Below the pieces are notes generated by a model. The model did not search any database. It was not told where the DNA came from and saw nothing but the letters and a program-made list of their open reading frames with translations. This document shows positions 7,093 to 16,089 of a stretch of 64,000 nt of DNA, piece after piece. Positions within the stretch are counted from its first letter, which is position 1. Every line of letters begins with the position of its first letter. Source of the stretch: Frigoribacterium sp. PvP032 (GTDB lineage Bacteria; Actinomycetota; Actinomycetes; Actinomycetales; Microbacteriaceae). The position numbers and the translations under genes were made by a program. The stretch is taken from contig NZ_JAFIBM010000001.1 of NCBI RefSeq assembly GCF_017833035.1, positions 620,001 through 684,000 on the forward strand, given 5' to 3'.

Positions 7093-8724
7093 CTACTCGG
7101 CCGAGTCGACCGTCAGCGCGCGACGGCGACGGGCGGCGACGAGCAGCCCTCCGCCGACGAGCAGCAGCAGCGCGGCGCCGACGACGCCCTGCGACGCCTC
7201 GGAACCGGTGTACGCGAGACCGGCGGGACGCGTGACGGGTGCGGCCGGGGTCACGACGGGCGGGGCCACGGCGGCGGCGACCAGCGAGAAGGCGACGGTG
7301 TTCGAGAAGGCGGACACGCCCCCGGTCTCGTCGACGGAGCCGTCGGCGTTCAGCTCGGCCGCGATCGCCTGCGTCAGGTACTCACCGGGGAGCAGCGAGA
7401 TGCTGACGGTCCAGTTGCCCTGCGCGTCGACCAGGATCGGGTCGGCGAGGTCGGTCACGTAGTAGCGGCCCTCGGCCGGGGTCTCCGTGGCGGTGCCGTC
7501 GAAGTACGAGGCGTCGCCGACCTGCAGCACGATGCCCGTGCCGACCGGACCGGTGCCCGAGATCACGACGGTGCCGCCCGTGACGACCTGCCCCTCCGTG
7601 GGGCTGGTGATCACCGGGGTGGGCGTGAGCAGGACGATCTCGTCGGCGACCGTGACGTCGACGGCCTGGACGATGCCCGACCGGACGCCCGTCAGCGTGA
7701 TCGTGTAGTCGTCGGCGACGACGTCGTCGGCGAAGACGATCGTGTCGGCGTAGGCGCCCACGCTGTCGTCCGCGTAGTAGTTCAGCGCACGGTCGGCGAG
7801 GGTCACGACGGCGCCCTCGGAGTCGGTCACGACGGTGGTGACCTCCTCGCCGGGGCTGAAGCCGGTCGCGGCGACGGCGATGCCGGTGGTGCTCGCCTCG
7901 TCGACGGTCACCTCGGCGGGCGTCGCCGTGATCGTCGGGGCGATCGTGGGCACGGGCGGCTCGGCGAACGTGAAGGCCACGCCCAGCGTGCCGACCTGCG
8001 CGGCCGGGTTCGACTGGGTGACGTTCGCACCCGAGCCGAGCGAGCCGGGCGCGAGGTCGAGGAACGTCGTCGGGACCGCGAAGGTGCCGTCGGGGCGCGC
8101 GGTCGCGGTGCCGGCGACCGAGTTGCCGAGGTTCTTGTTGCTGTAGGTCACCGTGACGGTGCTGTTCGGCGCCGCGACGCCCGTGAAGACCGGGTTCGTC
8201 GTGTCGACGACCGTGCCGACGCCGGGGTAGTCGACCCTGAAGGGGAAGCCGGGGTTCGGCGCGACGGCGAGCTCGAACGTGTAGGTCGAGGGCGTGACCT
8301 CGGGGTCGGCGACACCCGACTGGGCGTTCGCTCCCGAGAGGTTCGCGACGACGGTGGTCTCGCCCGGCAGCAGGTCGCCGAAGTTGGCGTTGGTGCTGAA
8401 CGAGGTGTCGGCGTTCGTCGTGGTGCCGCCGAAGATGCCGTTGACGAAGGTGCCGTCGCCCCGGTCGTACGTGAGCACGAGGGTGTCGGCCTGGGGCAGG
8501 CCGGTGCCCGTGATCGGCACGACCTGGGGCAGGCCGGTCGAGTTGTCGTAGGTGGAGCCGGGCGCCGGCGACGTGATCGTCACGGGGGCGGCCGCGGAGG
8601 CGGGACCTGCGGCGAGCAGGACGCCTCCGAGGGCGAGTGCGAGGGCCGTCGGCGCAGCGACGAGGCCCCTTCTGGCTGATGAGCGCAAGGGCGTTCTTTC
8701 TCTCGAGGTGGATACGTGCGTCAT
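7093..8724 (-). CDS. Secreted, sortase-anchored surface protein with Ig-like repeats
   Basis: The 543-residue protein has an N-terminal signal peptide (about residues 1-45, ending GPASAAAP). A long beta-rich Thr/Val/Gly-rich body follows, containing repeated segments of the type ITSPAPGSTYDNS and VITSPTEGQVVTGGTVVISG that resemble bacterial Ig-like or filamin-like modules. The C-terminus is a full cell-wall sorting signal: LAYTG near residue 503, a hydrophobic helix and an RRRR tail. LAxTG is the motif used by class E sortases in high-GC actinobacteria. The protein is expected on the cell wall, possibly in adhesion. No enzymatic domain is visible. Confidence 0.88.
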   Translation of the reverse strand: MTHVSTSRERTPLRSSARRGLVAAPTALALALGGVLLAAGPASAAAPVTITSPAPGSTYDNSTGLPQVVPITGTGLPQADTLVLTYDRGDGTFVNGIFGGTTTNADTSFSTNANFGDLLPGETTVVANLSGANAQSGVADPEVTPSTYTFELAVAPNPGFPFRVDYPGVGTVVDTTNPVFTGVAAPNSTVTVTYSNKNLGNSVAGTATARPDGTFAVPTTFLDLAPGSLGSGANVTQSNPAAQVGTLGVAFTFAEPPVPTIAPTITATPAEVTVDEASTTGIAVAATGFSPGEEVTTVVTDSEGAVVTLADRALNYYADDSVGAYADTIVFADDVVADDYTITLTGVRSGIVQAVDVTVADEIVLLTPTPVITSPTEGQVVTGGTVVISGTGPVGTGIVLQVGDASYFDGTATETPAEGRYYVTDLADPILVDAQGNWTVSISLLPGEYLTQAIAAELNADGSVDETGGVSAFSNTVAFSLVAAAVAPPVVTPAAPVTRPAGLAYTGSEASQGVVGAALLLLVGGGLLVAARRRRALTVDSAE

Positions 8725-8823
8725 TGCAGGTCCATCGCGGCCCAGCGCCCCGAGGGAGGTGGGGCGAGCCCCAGCCCGGAATGTAACAGAACCTCATCGA
8801 TCCGGTAAGAGGGTCCTGCGAAT

Positions 8824-8851
8824 GCGTTCGCCCACCGGCGAGGGCGAACGC
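8824..8851. repeat. 10-bp hairpin upstream of the surface-protein gene
   Basis: GCGTTCGCCC (8824-8833) pairs with GGGCGAACGC (8842-8851). It sits just before the family B palindrome at 8864, so two hairpins are stacked between the two minus-strand genes. Confidence 0.55.
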
Positions 8852-8863
8852 GGAGGGGACGGG

Positions 8864-8920
8864 CGAGTTGCCCCGAACGGTCGCCTCCGGCCGAGCCAGG
8901 TGACGATTCGGGGCAGCTCG
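8864..8920. repeat. Family B intergenic palindrome
   Basis: CGAGTTGCCCCGAA (8864-8877) pairs with TTCGGGGCAGCTCG (8907-8920), with one wobble, and an imperfect inner stem continues around GCCT/AGGT. It lies 46 bases from the stop of the hydrolase gene. Confidence 0.8.
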
Positions 8921-8965
8921 CGGCTCTGCGGAGCGCGGCCTGCGGGGACCGCGGGAGGCGCGCGG

Positions 8966-9697
8966 CTAGAGCACGTCGGCGATGAGGGCGTACGTGCGGT
9001 CGGGCGCCTCGAGGTGCATGTCGTGGTGCACGCCCGGCAGGCGGCGCAGCTCCCAGCCGTCGCCCTCGAGCGAGCGGGCCACGGCGTCGGGCAGCACGGC
9101 CGGGCTGTCGTCCGAGAGCACCACGACCGAGGGCACCGCAGGAGGCGCCACCTCGACGGGCGCGTGCGCCACGTCACGGAACACCCCGATCGCCATCCCG
9201 GTGTCGAAGCGCTCGCGGGCGCCGTCGAGCAGCGCGACCGTCGCTGCGTCGTAGCGCGCGCGCACCGCCTTGGTCTTGCGGGCCTGGGCGAGCGACGCGA
9301 CGCCGAGCGTCAGCGGCGGCACGGCCCAGAACAGCCGCCCGGCGATCCCGGTCGTCGGCAGCGCGAGGTGGAACCCCGGGTCGAGGTAGATCGCCCTGAG
9401 GGGCTGCAGCCGCGCGACGGCCCGCACGAGCACCGCCCCGCCGAGCGAGTGCCCGACCACGCTGTGCAGGCCGGTCGGCAGGGCCTCCGCCAGGTCCGTC
9501 GCGAACTCGTCGAGACGGTACGACGACGCTCGGCCGCTGTGGCCGTGGCCGCGCAGGTCGACCGTGGTGACCGTGTACCGACCCGACGCGAGCATCCTGT
9601 CGACGAGCGGCTGCCAGGTCGCCCCGTCGCCGCCGAGCCCGTGCACCAGCCCCACGTGCCGCTCGCCGTCGCCGGTGGTGGTCGTGTGCAGCTGCAT
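8966..9697 (-). CDS. Alpha/beta-hydrolase
   Basis: This 243-residue cytosolic hydrolase has the oxyanion segment VHGLGGDGATW, the nucleophile elbow VGHSLGG with Ser84, and a C-terminal catalytic histidine in GVHHDMH. The size fits a simple esterase/lipase-like fold with a small cap. It lies just downstream of an MFS transporter on the same strand (about 60 bases apart), so the two may be co-transcribed and the hydrolase may act on an imported or exported ester. The substrate is not predictable. Confidence 0.88.
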   Translation of the reverse strand: MQLHTTTTGDGERHVGLVHGLGGDGATWQPLVDRMLASGRYTVTTVDLRGHGHSGRASSYRLDEFATDLAEALPTGLHSVVGHSLGGAVLVRAVARLQPLRAIYLDPGFHLALPTTGIAGRLFWAVPPLTLGVASLAQARKTKAVRARYDAATVALLDGARERFDTGMAIGVFRDVAHAPVEVAPPAVPSVVVLSDDSPAVLPDAVARSLEGDGWELRRLPGVHHDMHLEAPDRTYALIADVL

Positions 9698-9758
9698 GGG
9701 GTTCCTCTGGGGTCGGAGCGGTCGGAGCGGTCTGGGCAGGTCGGAGCGGGACGCCGCC

Positions 9759-11144
9759 TCACCGCACCGACTTGATCGGGATCACGGCGAGGGCGCCGAG
9801 CACCACGAACACGATGCCCGAGATGAAGAGCACCGGGTAGCCCCCGGTGATCGACACGAGGCCAGCGGCGATCGAGGGGCTGAGGGCCTGGGGCAGCGTC
9901 GTGGCGAGGCCGAGGATGGCCAGGTCGCGCCCTGCGCTGCTGGCGCCCGACGTCAGGGAGGTGGGCAGCACCTCCGTCATGAGGGCCAGGTCGATCGAGA
10001 TGTAGGCGCCGAAGCCGAGGCCGAGCAGGAAGCTGTAGATCAGGATGCCGGTCGTCGTCGGCATCACGAGCGGCACGACGAGGCCGATCGCCATGATCAC
10101 CGAGGCCCAGACGATGAAGGGCTTGCGGCGGCCGATCCGGTCAGAGAGCACGCCGCTGGCCAGCGCCGAGATGAGCACCCCGAGCAGCAGCACGACACCG
10201 ATCTGGGCGGCGAAGGCGTTGGAGGCGGCGTCGCTCAGCCCGATGTAGTCGCGCAGGATGTACAGGCCGAACGTCTGCGCGCCGTAGAAGCCGATCACCA
10301 TGAGGAACCGCGCCGCGAAGGCCCAGGCGAAGTCGGGGTGCTTGCGCGGCGAGACCCAGAAGCCGCGGGCGAACTCGCGGAGGGTCGGGCGGGGCGCAGC
10401 CGCGTCCGTGCCGCCGGGGACCGTCTCGACGAGGCTCGAGCGGTCGGGGTTCACCACGACGAACACGGCGACGACCACGAGCACGAGGGCGGCGAGCACG
10501 AGGTAGGGCAGGGCTCCCGCACCCGAGGCCGAGCCGGCGACGACGGCCCCCACCGCGTTGCCGACGGTGATGCCGAGGCCGATCAGGCCGGAGACGCCGC
10601 CGCGCTTGGCCGCCGGGAACCGGTCGGGCACGAGCGCCGTGGCCGCTGCCTGCAGCGCGTTCAGCCCGAGCTGCACGACGAGCCAGATCAGCGCGACGGT
10701 GACGATCGAGCTCGCCAGCGGCAGGCCGGCGAAGAAGCCGGCGGCGAGCAGGGCGCCGCCGACCATCCAGGGCGAGCGCCGGCCGAAGCGCGAGCGGGTC
10801 GCGTCGGAGAGGGCTCCGGCGATGGGCTGCGCGAACACGTTCGCGAGGAAAGCCGCCGTCGTCACGATCGCCAGGTTGCCGATCTTCGACGCCTCGTCGA
10901 TGTCGGCCACGAGGTTCGGGATGAGGATGCCGAGGCCGCCGGAGTTGATCGCGAGGATCGACACGTAGACGAGCGCGAGGCCGATCGAGAGCCGACGGAG
11001 GCGCGGGGGGCCGACGCTGACGTCGGCCGCCTCGGCCACGGCGGCGATCCCGGCGGGACCGGCCGAGCCGGGGGTGGGCGCGACGAGGGACGGCGCGGTG
11101 CCGGCTGCGGTGCCGGCGGGGGCGGTGGGGTGGTCGTCGGTCAT
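9759..11144 (-). CDS. MFS transporter, 12 transmembrane helices
   Basis: This 461-residue major facilitator protein has an N-terminal Ala/Pro/Gly-rich cytosolic leader of about 45 residues and then two six-helix halves. MFS motif A-like sequences occur between helices 2-3 (GALSDATRSRFGRRSPW) and in the second half (GVLSDRIGRRKPF). The layout resembles GPH/sugar-cation symporter-like and drug-exporter MFS members. The ATG at 11144 was chosen for the AGGAG ribosome site five bases upstream; a longer frame upstream runs through the divergent promoter. The divergent neighbour is a GAF-PucR regulator, a plausible controller. Confidence 0.9.
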   Translation of the reverse strand: MTDDHPTAPAGTAAGTAPSLVAPTPGSAGPAGIAAVAEAADVSVGPPRLRRLSIGLALVYVSILAINSGGLGILIPNLVADIDEASKIGNLAIVTTAAFLANVFAQPIAGALSDATRSRFGRRSPWMVGGALLAAGFFAGLPLASSIVTVALIWLVVQLGLNALQAAATALVPDRFPAAKRGGVSGLIGLGITVGNAVGAVVAGSASGAGALPYLVLAALVLVVVAVFVVVNPDRSSLVETVPGGTDAAAPRPTLREFARGFWVSPRKHPDFAWAFAARFLMVIGFYGAQTFGLYILRDYIGLSDAASNAFAAQIGVVLLLGVLISALASGVLSDRIGRRKPFIVWASVIMAIGLVVPLVMPTTTGILIYSFLLGLGFGAYISIDLALMTEVLPTSLTSGASSAGRDLAILGLATTLPQALSPSIAAGLVSITGGYPVLFISGIVFVVLGALAVIPIKSVR

Positions 11145-11265
11145 GGGGACTCCTGAGCTGAGGGGCGGCGCTGCCGCTCGGGTACGTCTGACCCTGCGCC
11201 ACGGCACCCTGTCGCCACAACGGCCGTTCCGTCTACTCTCGACGCAGCGGATGGAGGGAACCACC

Positions 11266-13149
11266 ATGACGACACGTGACCCGGAGGGGCCTGGCTGGCT
11301 GCAGCTGCTCGTCGACCAGGCAGGGGTGCCCGAGCTCGAGGCGCACCGCCGCCTCCTCGTCTCGGGCGGTGCCGACGAGGCACTCGCCGACCAGGAGGCG
11401 CGCTCGGCCGTCGAGGTCGCGTTGCTGCTGCAGGAACGCCGGCAGCGCGCGGTCGAGCTCGCCGCCCTCAACGACATCGCCGGCCGCCTCGCCGCCGTGG
11501 CCGACCCGGCCGACCTGCTGACGGAGGTCGTCGACCAGGCCCGCCGCCTCCTCGGGGTCGACCTCACCTACGTCGCGCTGCTCGTGGGCGACGACCTGCG
11601 CATCGAGGTCGCGAGCGGCGACCGCTCGTCCGACCTCGTCGGGATCCGCCTGCCCCGCACCGCCGGCCTCGTCGGCAGCGTCGCCGCCAGCGGGACGCCG
11701 CGCTGGACCTCCGACTACGCCGCCGACCCCGAGCTCGTGCACGAGGAGGGCGCCGACCGGGCCGCCAGGGCCGAGTCGATCAGGGGCCTGCTCGGCGTGC
11801 CGCTCGCCGTGCGGGGCCGGGTGCTCGGAGTGCTGCTCGCCGCCAAGCGCGAGGAACGCCGCTTCGGCGCGCACGAGATCAGCCTGCTCAGCGGGCTCGG
11901 CGCGCACGCCGCCGTCGCGATCCACAACGCGCGGGCGGCCGCCGAGCTCCGTGACGCCAAGGAGGGCCTCGAGACGACCCTCCGTCTCGACGCCGACCTG
12001 ACCCGCGCCGTGCTCGCCGGGGGCGACCCCGAGGCGCTCGTCGAGCGGGTGCAGGCGCTCACCGACGTGCCCGTGCGGTGGGTCGCGCACCCTGCCGACG
12101 GGCCCCTGGGGGCGGCGCTCGCCACGGTCGGCGCGGCCGTGCGGAGCGCCGACGCGGCGGAGGTCGGACCGGTCGTCGTGGGCGCTGAGACGGTGCAGCC
12201 GGTGGCGGCCGCGGGGCAGCTGTTCGGGGCTCTGGTCGCGGGCGGGCTCGGGGACGTGACGGGCGTGGCCGCCGACGCCGCACCTCCTGGGGGCGGGCTC
12301 GGGGGCCGGATGCCTGCCGACGCGCTCCTGTTGCTCGAGCGGGCCGCTCCGCTGATCGCGCTGACGCTCGTCGGCGCGAGGGCGACCGCGCGTGCCGCCC
12401 AGCTCGGCCGGGACATCGCCGCCGTCGACCTGCTCAGCCGGGTCGAGTCGGACGAGGCCGCCGACCACCGACGCTGGCGTGGAGCCGGGCTCGACCCCCG
12501 CCGGCCGCACGTCGTCGTCGTGGTCGAGGGCGACCCGGAGGCAGCCCGACGGCACGTCGAGGGGCTGGGGCTGGGCGGGCAGGTCGCGTCGGCCGTGCAC
12601 CGCGACCGGTTCGTGCTGGTCGCTCCTGCATCGGTCGACCTCGAGGCGCGGTGGGGAGCGCAGGAGGCGCCCGTCGCGGGCCTCGCCGGTCCCGTCGTCG
12701 AGACGGCCGGGCTCCGCGCCGCGTGGGGCGAGGCCGCACGGACGGCCCGGGCGCTCACGGCGCTCGGCCGCCGCCCTGGCAGCGGCGGCGGGCTCTCGCG
12801 GGGCGACGACCTCGGGGTCTTCGCGGTGCTGCTGAGCCGGGCCGGCAGCCGCGAGCTGCAGTCACAGGTCGAGCGCGAGCTCGGGGCGGTCCTCGCCGAG
12901 GAGGCGCGGCGTGGCGTGCCCCTCGTCGAGACCCTCGAGGTGTTCCTCGACCAGGGACGGCGGCCGACGGCGACGGCCTCCGCGCTGCGGGTGCACGTGA
13001 ACACGGTCTACCAGCGGCTCGCGACGCTCGACGAGCTGCTCGGGCGGGCGTGGCGGGAGCGGGCGCTCGAGCTGCAGGTGCTGCTGCGGCTGAGCCGGGC
13101 GGCGCGCGAGCTGGACGGGCCCGCGCCTGCGCCGGCGCGCTCGCGGTGA
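11266..13149 (+). CDS. GAF-domain PucR/CdaR-type transcriptional regulator
   Basis: The 627-residue protein starts at ATG 11266 behind GGAGGGA. A helical region (residues 1-75) is followed by a GAF domain (about 75-225, ending LLGVPLAVRGRVLGVLLAAK). A weaker central sensory region and the C-terminal PucR-type helix-turn-helix follow (TLEVFLDQGRRPTATASAL then VHVNTVYQRLATLDELLG). PucR/CdaR proteins activate catabolic or transport genes after sensing metabolites through the GAF domain. It is divergent from the MFS transporter with a 121-bp shared promoter, making that gene its likely target. The signal molecule is unknown. Confidence 0.9.
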   Translation: MTTRDPEGPGWLQLLVDQAGVPELEAHRRLLVSGGADEALADQEARSAVEVALLLQERRQRAVELAALNDIAGRLAAVADPADLLTEVVDQARRLLGVDLTYVALLVGDDLRIEVASGDRSSDLVGIRLPRTAGLVGSVAASGTPRWTSDYAADPELVHEEGADRAARAESIRGLLGVPLAVRGRVLGVLLAAKREERRFGAHEISLLSGLGAHAAVAIHNARAAAELRDAKEGLETTLRLDADLTRAVLAGGDPEALVERVQALTDVPVRWVAHPADGPLGAALATVGAAVRSADAAEVGPVVVGAETVQPVAAAGQLFGALVAGGLGDVTGVAADAAPPGGGLGGRMPADALLLLERAAPLIALTLVGARATARAAQLGRDIAAVDLLSRVESDEAADHRRWRGAGLDPRRPHVVVVVEGDPEAARRHVEGLGLGGQVASAVHRDRFVLVAPASVDLEARWGAQEAPVAGLAGPVVETAGLRAAWGEAARTARALTALGRRPGSGGGLSRGDDLGVFAVLLSRAGSRELQSQVERELGAVLAEEARRGVPLVETLEVFLDQGRRPTATASALRVHVNTVYQRLATLDELLGRAWRERALELQVLLRLSRAARELDGPAPAPARSR

Positions 13150-13165
13150 GTCGTCCGGACCCTCG

Positions 13166-13320
13166 GAACCCGCGCGCACCCTCGTGCGCGCCGGCGGGTG
13201 CGCGCGGGTTCGGCGGGTGCGGGCGGGTGCGCGCGCGGGTTCGAGGGGTGCGGGCGGGTGCGGGCGGGTGCGCGCGCGGGTTCGAGGGGTGCGGGCGGGT
13301 GCGGGCGGGTGCGCGCGCGA
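13166..13320. repeat. Family A inverted repeat with tandemly amplified right arm
   Basis: Arms GAACCCGCGCGCACCC (13166-13181) and its complement (13196-13211) form a perfect 16-bp stem. The right arm is then repeated twice more as units of GGGTGCGGGCGGGTGCGCGC followed by GCGGGTTCGAG, up to 13320. It fills the gap between two convergent genes. Confidence 0.85.
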
Positions 13321-13332
13321 GCTCGTGCGGCC

Positions 13333-14262
13333 TCAGAGGCTCGCGACGAACGCGAGCAGCACCCCGTTCAACTCGTCGGGGCGGTCGAAGTTGGTCGCGT
13401 GCCCGGCGTCGTCGATGACGACCGACCGGCCGAGCGCGTGGTCGCCGACCGCCGCCTCCGCGTGGCTGCAGGGCCAGAGCTGGCTGTCGCGGCCGGCGAC
13501 CATCGTGAACGGCACGTCGAGGCGGGCGATCACGTCGCGCCAGTCCTGCAGGCCGTGGTCGCGGAGCAGCCGGCGTGTCTCGGGCGCGTTCGCCTGCCGC
13601 ACGGCGGGCGGGCCGCCGAGCCGCTCGAACAGCCGGGCGACCCCGGTGTTCGCCGGGTCGACGCGGGCGCCGCGACCGGTGTCGGGGATGCCGTCGTCGA
13701 AGAAGACGCCGCTGTTCTCGGGCGTCATGCCGTAGAAGCCGTGGCTCCACTCGGCGTCGTTCACGAGCTTCGGCGTCTGGTCGATCGTCAGCACGCCGGC
13801 GACGCGATCGGTGCCGAAGAGGTCGATCGCGGCCCAGACCGTGCTCGCGCCCATCGACTGGCCGACGAGCACCACGTCGTGGAGGTCGAGGTGCACCAGC
13901 AGCTCGTGCAGGTCGGCGCCGTGACGAGCGATGCGCTGGCCGTGCAGCACGTCCTCGCTGGCTCCGTGCGACCGCCGGTCGAACTCGACCACGCGGTGCC
14001 CGGCGACGACGAGCGCGTCGGTCTGCAGCGCCCAGGCCACGGCGGGCATCGCGTAGCCGGCCACGAGCACGACGGTGCGGGAAGCGGCGGTGCGGGAGGC
14101 GGTCGACCCGGGGGAGGCGGCGGTCGCGCCGGTCCTGCGGGTCGCGCCGGGCGCCTCCTGCGAGTCCGTGTACGCGAGGGTCACGCCGTCGCTGCTGACG
14201 AACGTGCCTGCGGTGCGAGTGGTGCCGGCCGTGCCGTCGGCAGCAGGATCTGGAGGGTTCAT
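13333..14262 (-). CDS. Alpha/beta-hydrolase (esterase/haloperoxidase-like)
   Basis: The 309-residue product has the nucleophile elbow LVGQSMGAS (Ser136) and a late catalytic histidine in DDAGHATNF. The acidic residue probably lies in the strand ending VAGRDSQLW. A Thr/Ala-rich low-complexity insert occurs at residues 37-60, before the first core strand. Its ATG overlaps the stop of the upstream FAD-linked oxidase (ATGA at 14259-14262 region), so the two proteins are translationally coupled and probably act in one pathway, for example oxidation of a 2-hydroxy acid released from an ester. Confidence 0.88.
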   Translation of the reverse strand: MNPPDPAADGTAGTTRTAGTFVSSDGVTLAYTDSQEAPGATRRTGATAASPGSTASRTAASRTVVLVAGYAMPAVAWALQTDALVVAGHRVVEFDRRSHGASEDVLHGQRIARHGADLHELLVHLDLHDVVLVGQSMGASTVWAAIDLFGTDRVAGVLTIDQTPKLVNDAEWSHGFYGMTPENSGVFFDDGIPDTGRGARVDPANTGVARLFERLGGPPAVRQANAPETRRLLRDHGLQDWRDVIARLDVPFTMVAGRDSQLWPCSHAEAAVGDHALGRSVVIDDAGHATNFDRPDELNGVLLAFVASL

Positions 14263-15788
14263 CAGAAGGCCTTCCCGGGGTTGAGGGTGCCGGAGGGGTC
14301 GAGCGCGTCCTTGACGGAGCGGTGCATCGCGAGCACGCGGTCGCCCAGCTCGGCGCGGAGGCCCGGCAGCTTGAGCAGGCCGACGCCGTGCTCACCGGTG
14401 ACGGTGCCGCCGAGGTCGAGGCAGTCGGCGACGATGGCGTCGAACGCGGTCTTCGCCCTGGCCTTCGCGGCCTCGTCCCCCTCGGGAGCGATGATCAGCG
14501 GGTGCAGGTTGCCGTCGCCCGCGTGCGCGATGTTCGCGATGACGACGTCGGCGCTCGCCGCGGTCGCCTGGATGCGCCGGAGCATCTCGGGCACGGCGGA
14601 GCGCGGCACGCAGATGTCCTCGGTGAGCACCGGGCCGAGCCGCTCGAGCGCCGGGTAGGCGAGCCGCCGAGCCTGGAACAGCCGGTCGATCTCGGCCGGG
14701 TCCGTGGCCAGCTCGACGTCGGTGCCGCCCGCCTCGGCGAACACCGTCGCGACCTGGTCGGCGAGTTCGTCGCCGGCCGCGCCGCGCTCGTCGACCCTGG
14801 CCAGCAGCAGGGTGTCGACGTCGGACGGCAGCCCGAGGTGCACCCAGTCGTCGACCGCCCGGAGGCAGGTGCGGTCGAGGATCTCGAGCGCGGCGGGGAT
14901 GATCCCGGCCCGCGAGATCGCCGCCACGGCGTCGCCCGCCGCGACCAGCGAGGGGAAGTAGCCGATCACCGCGCGCTCGTCCCGCCCGGCGAGCGGCAGG
15001 AGCCGCACGGTCACCGAGGTGACGACGCCGAGCGTCCCCTCCGAGCCGACCATCAGGCCGACGAGGTCGTAGCCGGCGACGCCCTTCGCGGTGCGTCGCC
15101 CGAGCTCGACCACGGAGCCGTCGGCGAGCACGACAGTGAGGCCCAGCACGTAGTCGCGGGTCACGCCGTACTTGACGCAGCAGATGCCGCCCGCGTTCGT
15201 GGCGACGTTGCCGCCGATGGTCGAGATCGCCGAGCTGGCAGGGTCGGGCGGGTACCAGAGGCCGTGCTCGGCGACCGCGGCGCGCAGGGCGTCGTTGATC
15301 ACCCCTGGCTGCACCACGGCGTAGCGCTCGTCGACGTCGATCTCGGTGATGGCGTCCATCAGCTCGAGCGACAGCACGACGCAGTTCGCGACGGCGTTCG
15401 CACCGCCCGAGAGGCCGGTGCCCGCCCCCCGCGGCACCACCCGGACCCCGGAGGCGGCGGCCAGGCGGAGCACCGCGCTCACCTCGTCCGTGCTGCGGGC
15501 GAGCGCCACCGCGAGGGGCGCCTCGAACGGCGCCCACTCGGCGTCGTCGTGGCTGTACCTGGCGAGCGACTCGGGGTCGCGGAGCACGCGGTCGGCGTCG
15601 AGCGCCGCCGCGAGGTCGGCGACGAGCGCGTCGACGGCCTCGGCGGCGGGGGGCTGGGCAGCGGACGCAGACGCGGGTGCTGGCGCGGGCGCGGGCGCTG
15701 ACGCTGGCGTGTGCGCAGGCGCGTGCGCGTGCGCAGGTGCGTGTGCGGAGGAGGCGGTGCTGGCGTCCGCCTCGGTGGTGACGGTCAT
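14262..15788 (-). CDS. FAD-linked oxidase, GlcD / D-lactate dehydrogenase type
   Basis: This 508-residue flavoprotein has the PCMH/VAO FAD-binding domain at about residues 85-265 (VVPRGAGTGLSGGANAVAN and STIGGNVATNAGGICCVKYG) and the C-terminal FAD-oxidase domain with the conserved IAHAGDGNLHPL and TGEHGVGLLK motifs. Members oxidise glycolate, D-lactate or other D-2-hydroxy acids. The start at 15788 has a GGAGG ribosome site. The first ~48 residues are a His/Ala/Pro low-complexity tail (APAHAHAPAHTPASAPAPAP) without a family counterpart, encoded by hexanucleotide repeats. It is coupled to the hydrolase downstream by an ATGA overlap. Confidence 0.93.
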   Translation of the reverse strand: MTVTTEADASTASSAHAPAHAHAPAHTPASAPAPAPAPASASAAQPPAAEAVDALVADLAAALDADRVLRDPESLARYSHDDAEWAPFEAPLAVALARSTDEVSAVLRLAAASGVRVVPRGAGTGLSGGANAVANCVVLSLELMDAITEIDVDERYAVVQPGVINDALRAAVAEHGLWYPPDPASSAISTIGGNVATNAGGICCVKYGVTRDYVLGLTVVLADGSVVELGRRTAKGVAGYDLVGLMVGSEGTLGVVTSVTVRLLPLAGRDERAVIGYFPSLVAAGDAVAAISRAGIIPAALEILDRTCLRAVDDWVHLGLPSDVDTLLLARVDERGAAGDELADQVATVFAEAGGTDVELATDPAEIDRLFQARRLAYPALERLGPVLTEDICVPRSAVPEMLRRIQATAASADVVIANIAHAGDGNLHPLIIAPEGDEAAKARAKTAFDAIVADCLDLGGTVTGEHGVGLLKLPGLRAELGDRVLAMHRSVKDALDPSGTLNPGKAF

Positions 15789-15894
15789 GCGGCGTCCTCC
15801 TGGCTCGGCTCGGTGCGGACCGACTGTAGCGCCGCTCCCTGCTTCTCGGCCCGCGCCTCCTGCGGGCAGCTCTTCACACGCGCGAGACCCCTCC

Positions 15895-15940
15895 GAACCC
15901 GCGCGCACCCGCAAGCGCGCACGAGGGTGCGCGCGGCTTC
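15895..15940. repeat. Family A intergenic inverted repeat
   Basis: GAACCCGCGCGCACCC (15895-15910) pairs with 15925-15940 with one mismatch. Together with the family B palindrome at 15988, a 7-bp hairpin at 15961-15978 and a low-complexity stretch before the next stop, it fills the 301-bp gap between two minus-strand genes. I see no gene there. Confidence 0.8.
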
Positions 15941-15987
15941 GAGGGGTGCGGCCGTGCGTGCCCGCGACTGCTCGCGGGCACGACGGA

Positions 15988-16044
15988 CGAGTTGCCCCGA
16001 TCTGTCGCTCTGACGAGGCGAGAGCGACAGTTCGGGGCAACTCG
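15988..16044. repeat. Family B intergenic palindrome
   Basis: Arms 15988-16011 and 16021-16044 pair over 24 positions with one mismatch (outer CGAGTTGCCCCGA, inner CTGTCGCTCT) around a 9-base loop. It lies 46 bases from the stop of the alcohol dehydrogenase. Confidence 0.88.
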
Positions 16045-16089
16045 ATGCCGCCCGACACGCGCGGGCGCGGGCGCGGGCTGGCGGGTGCC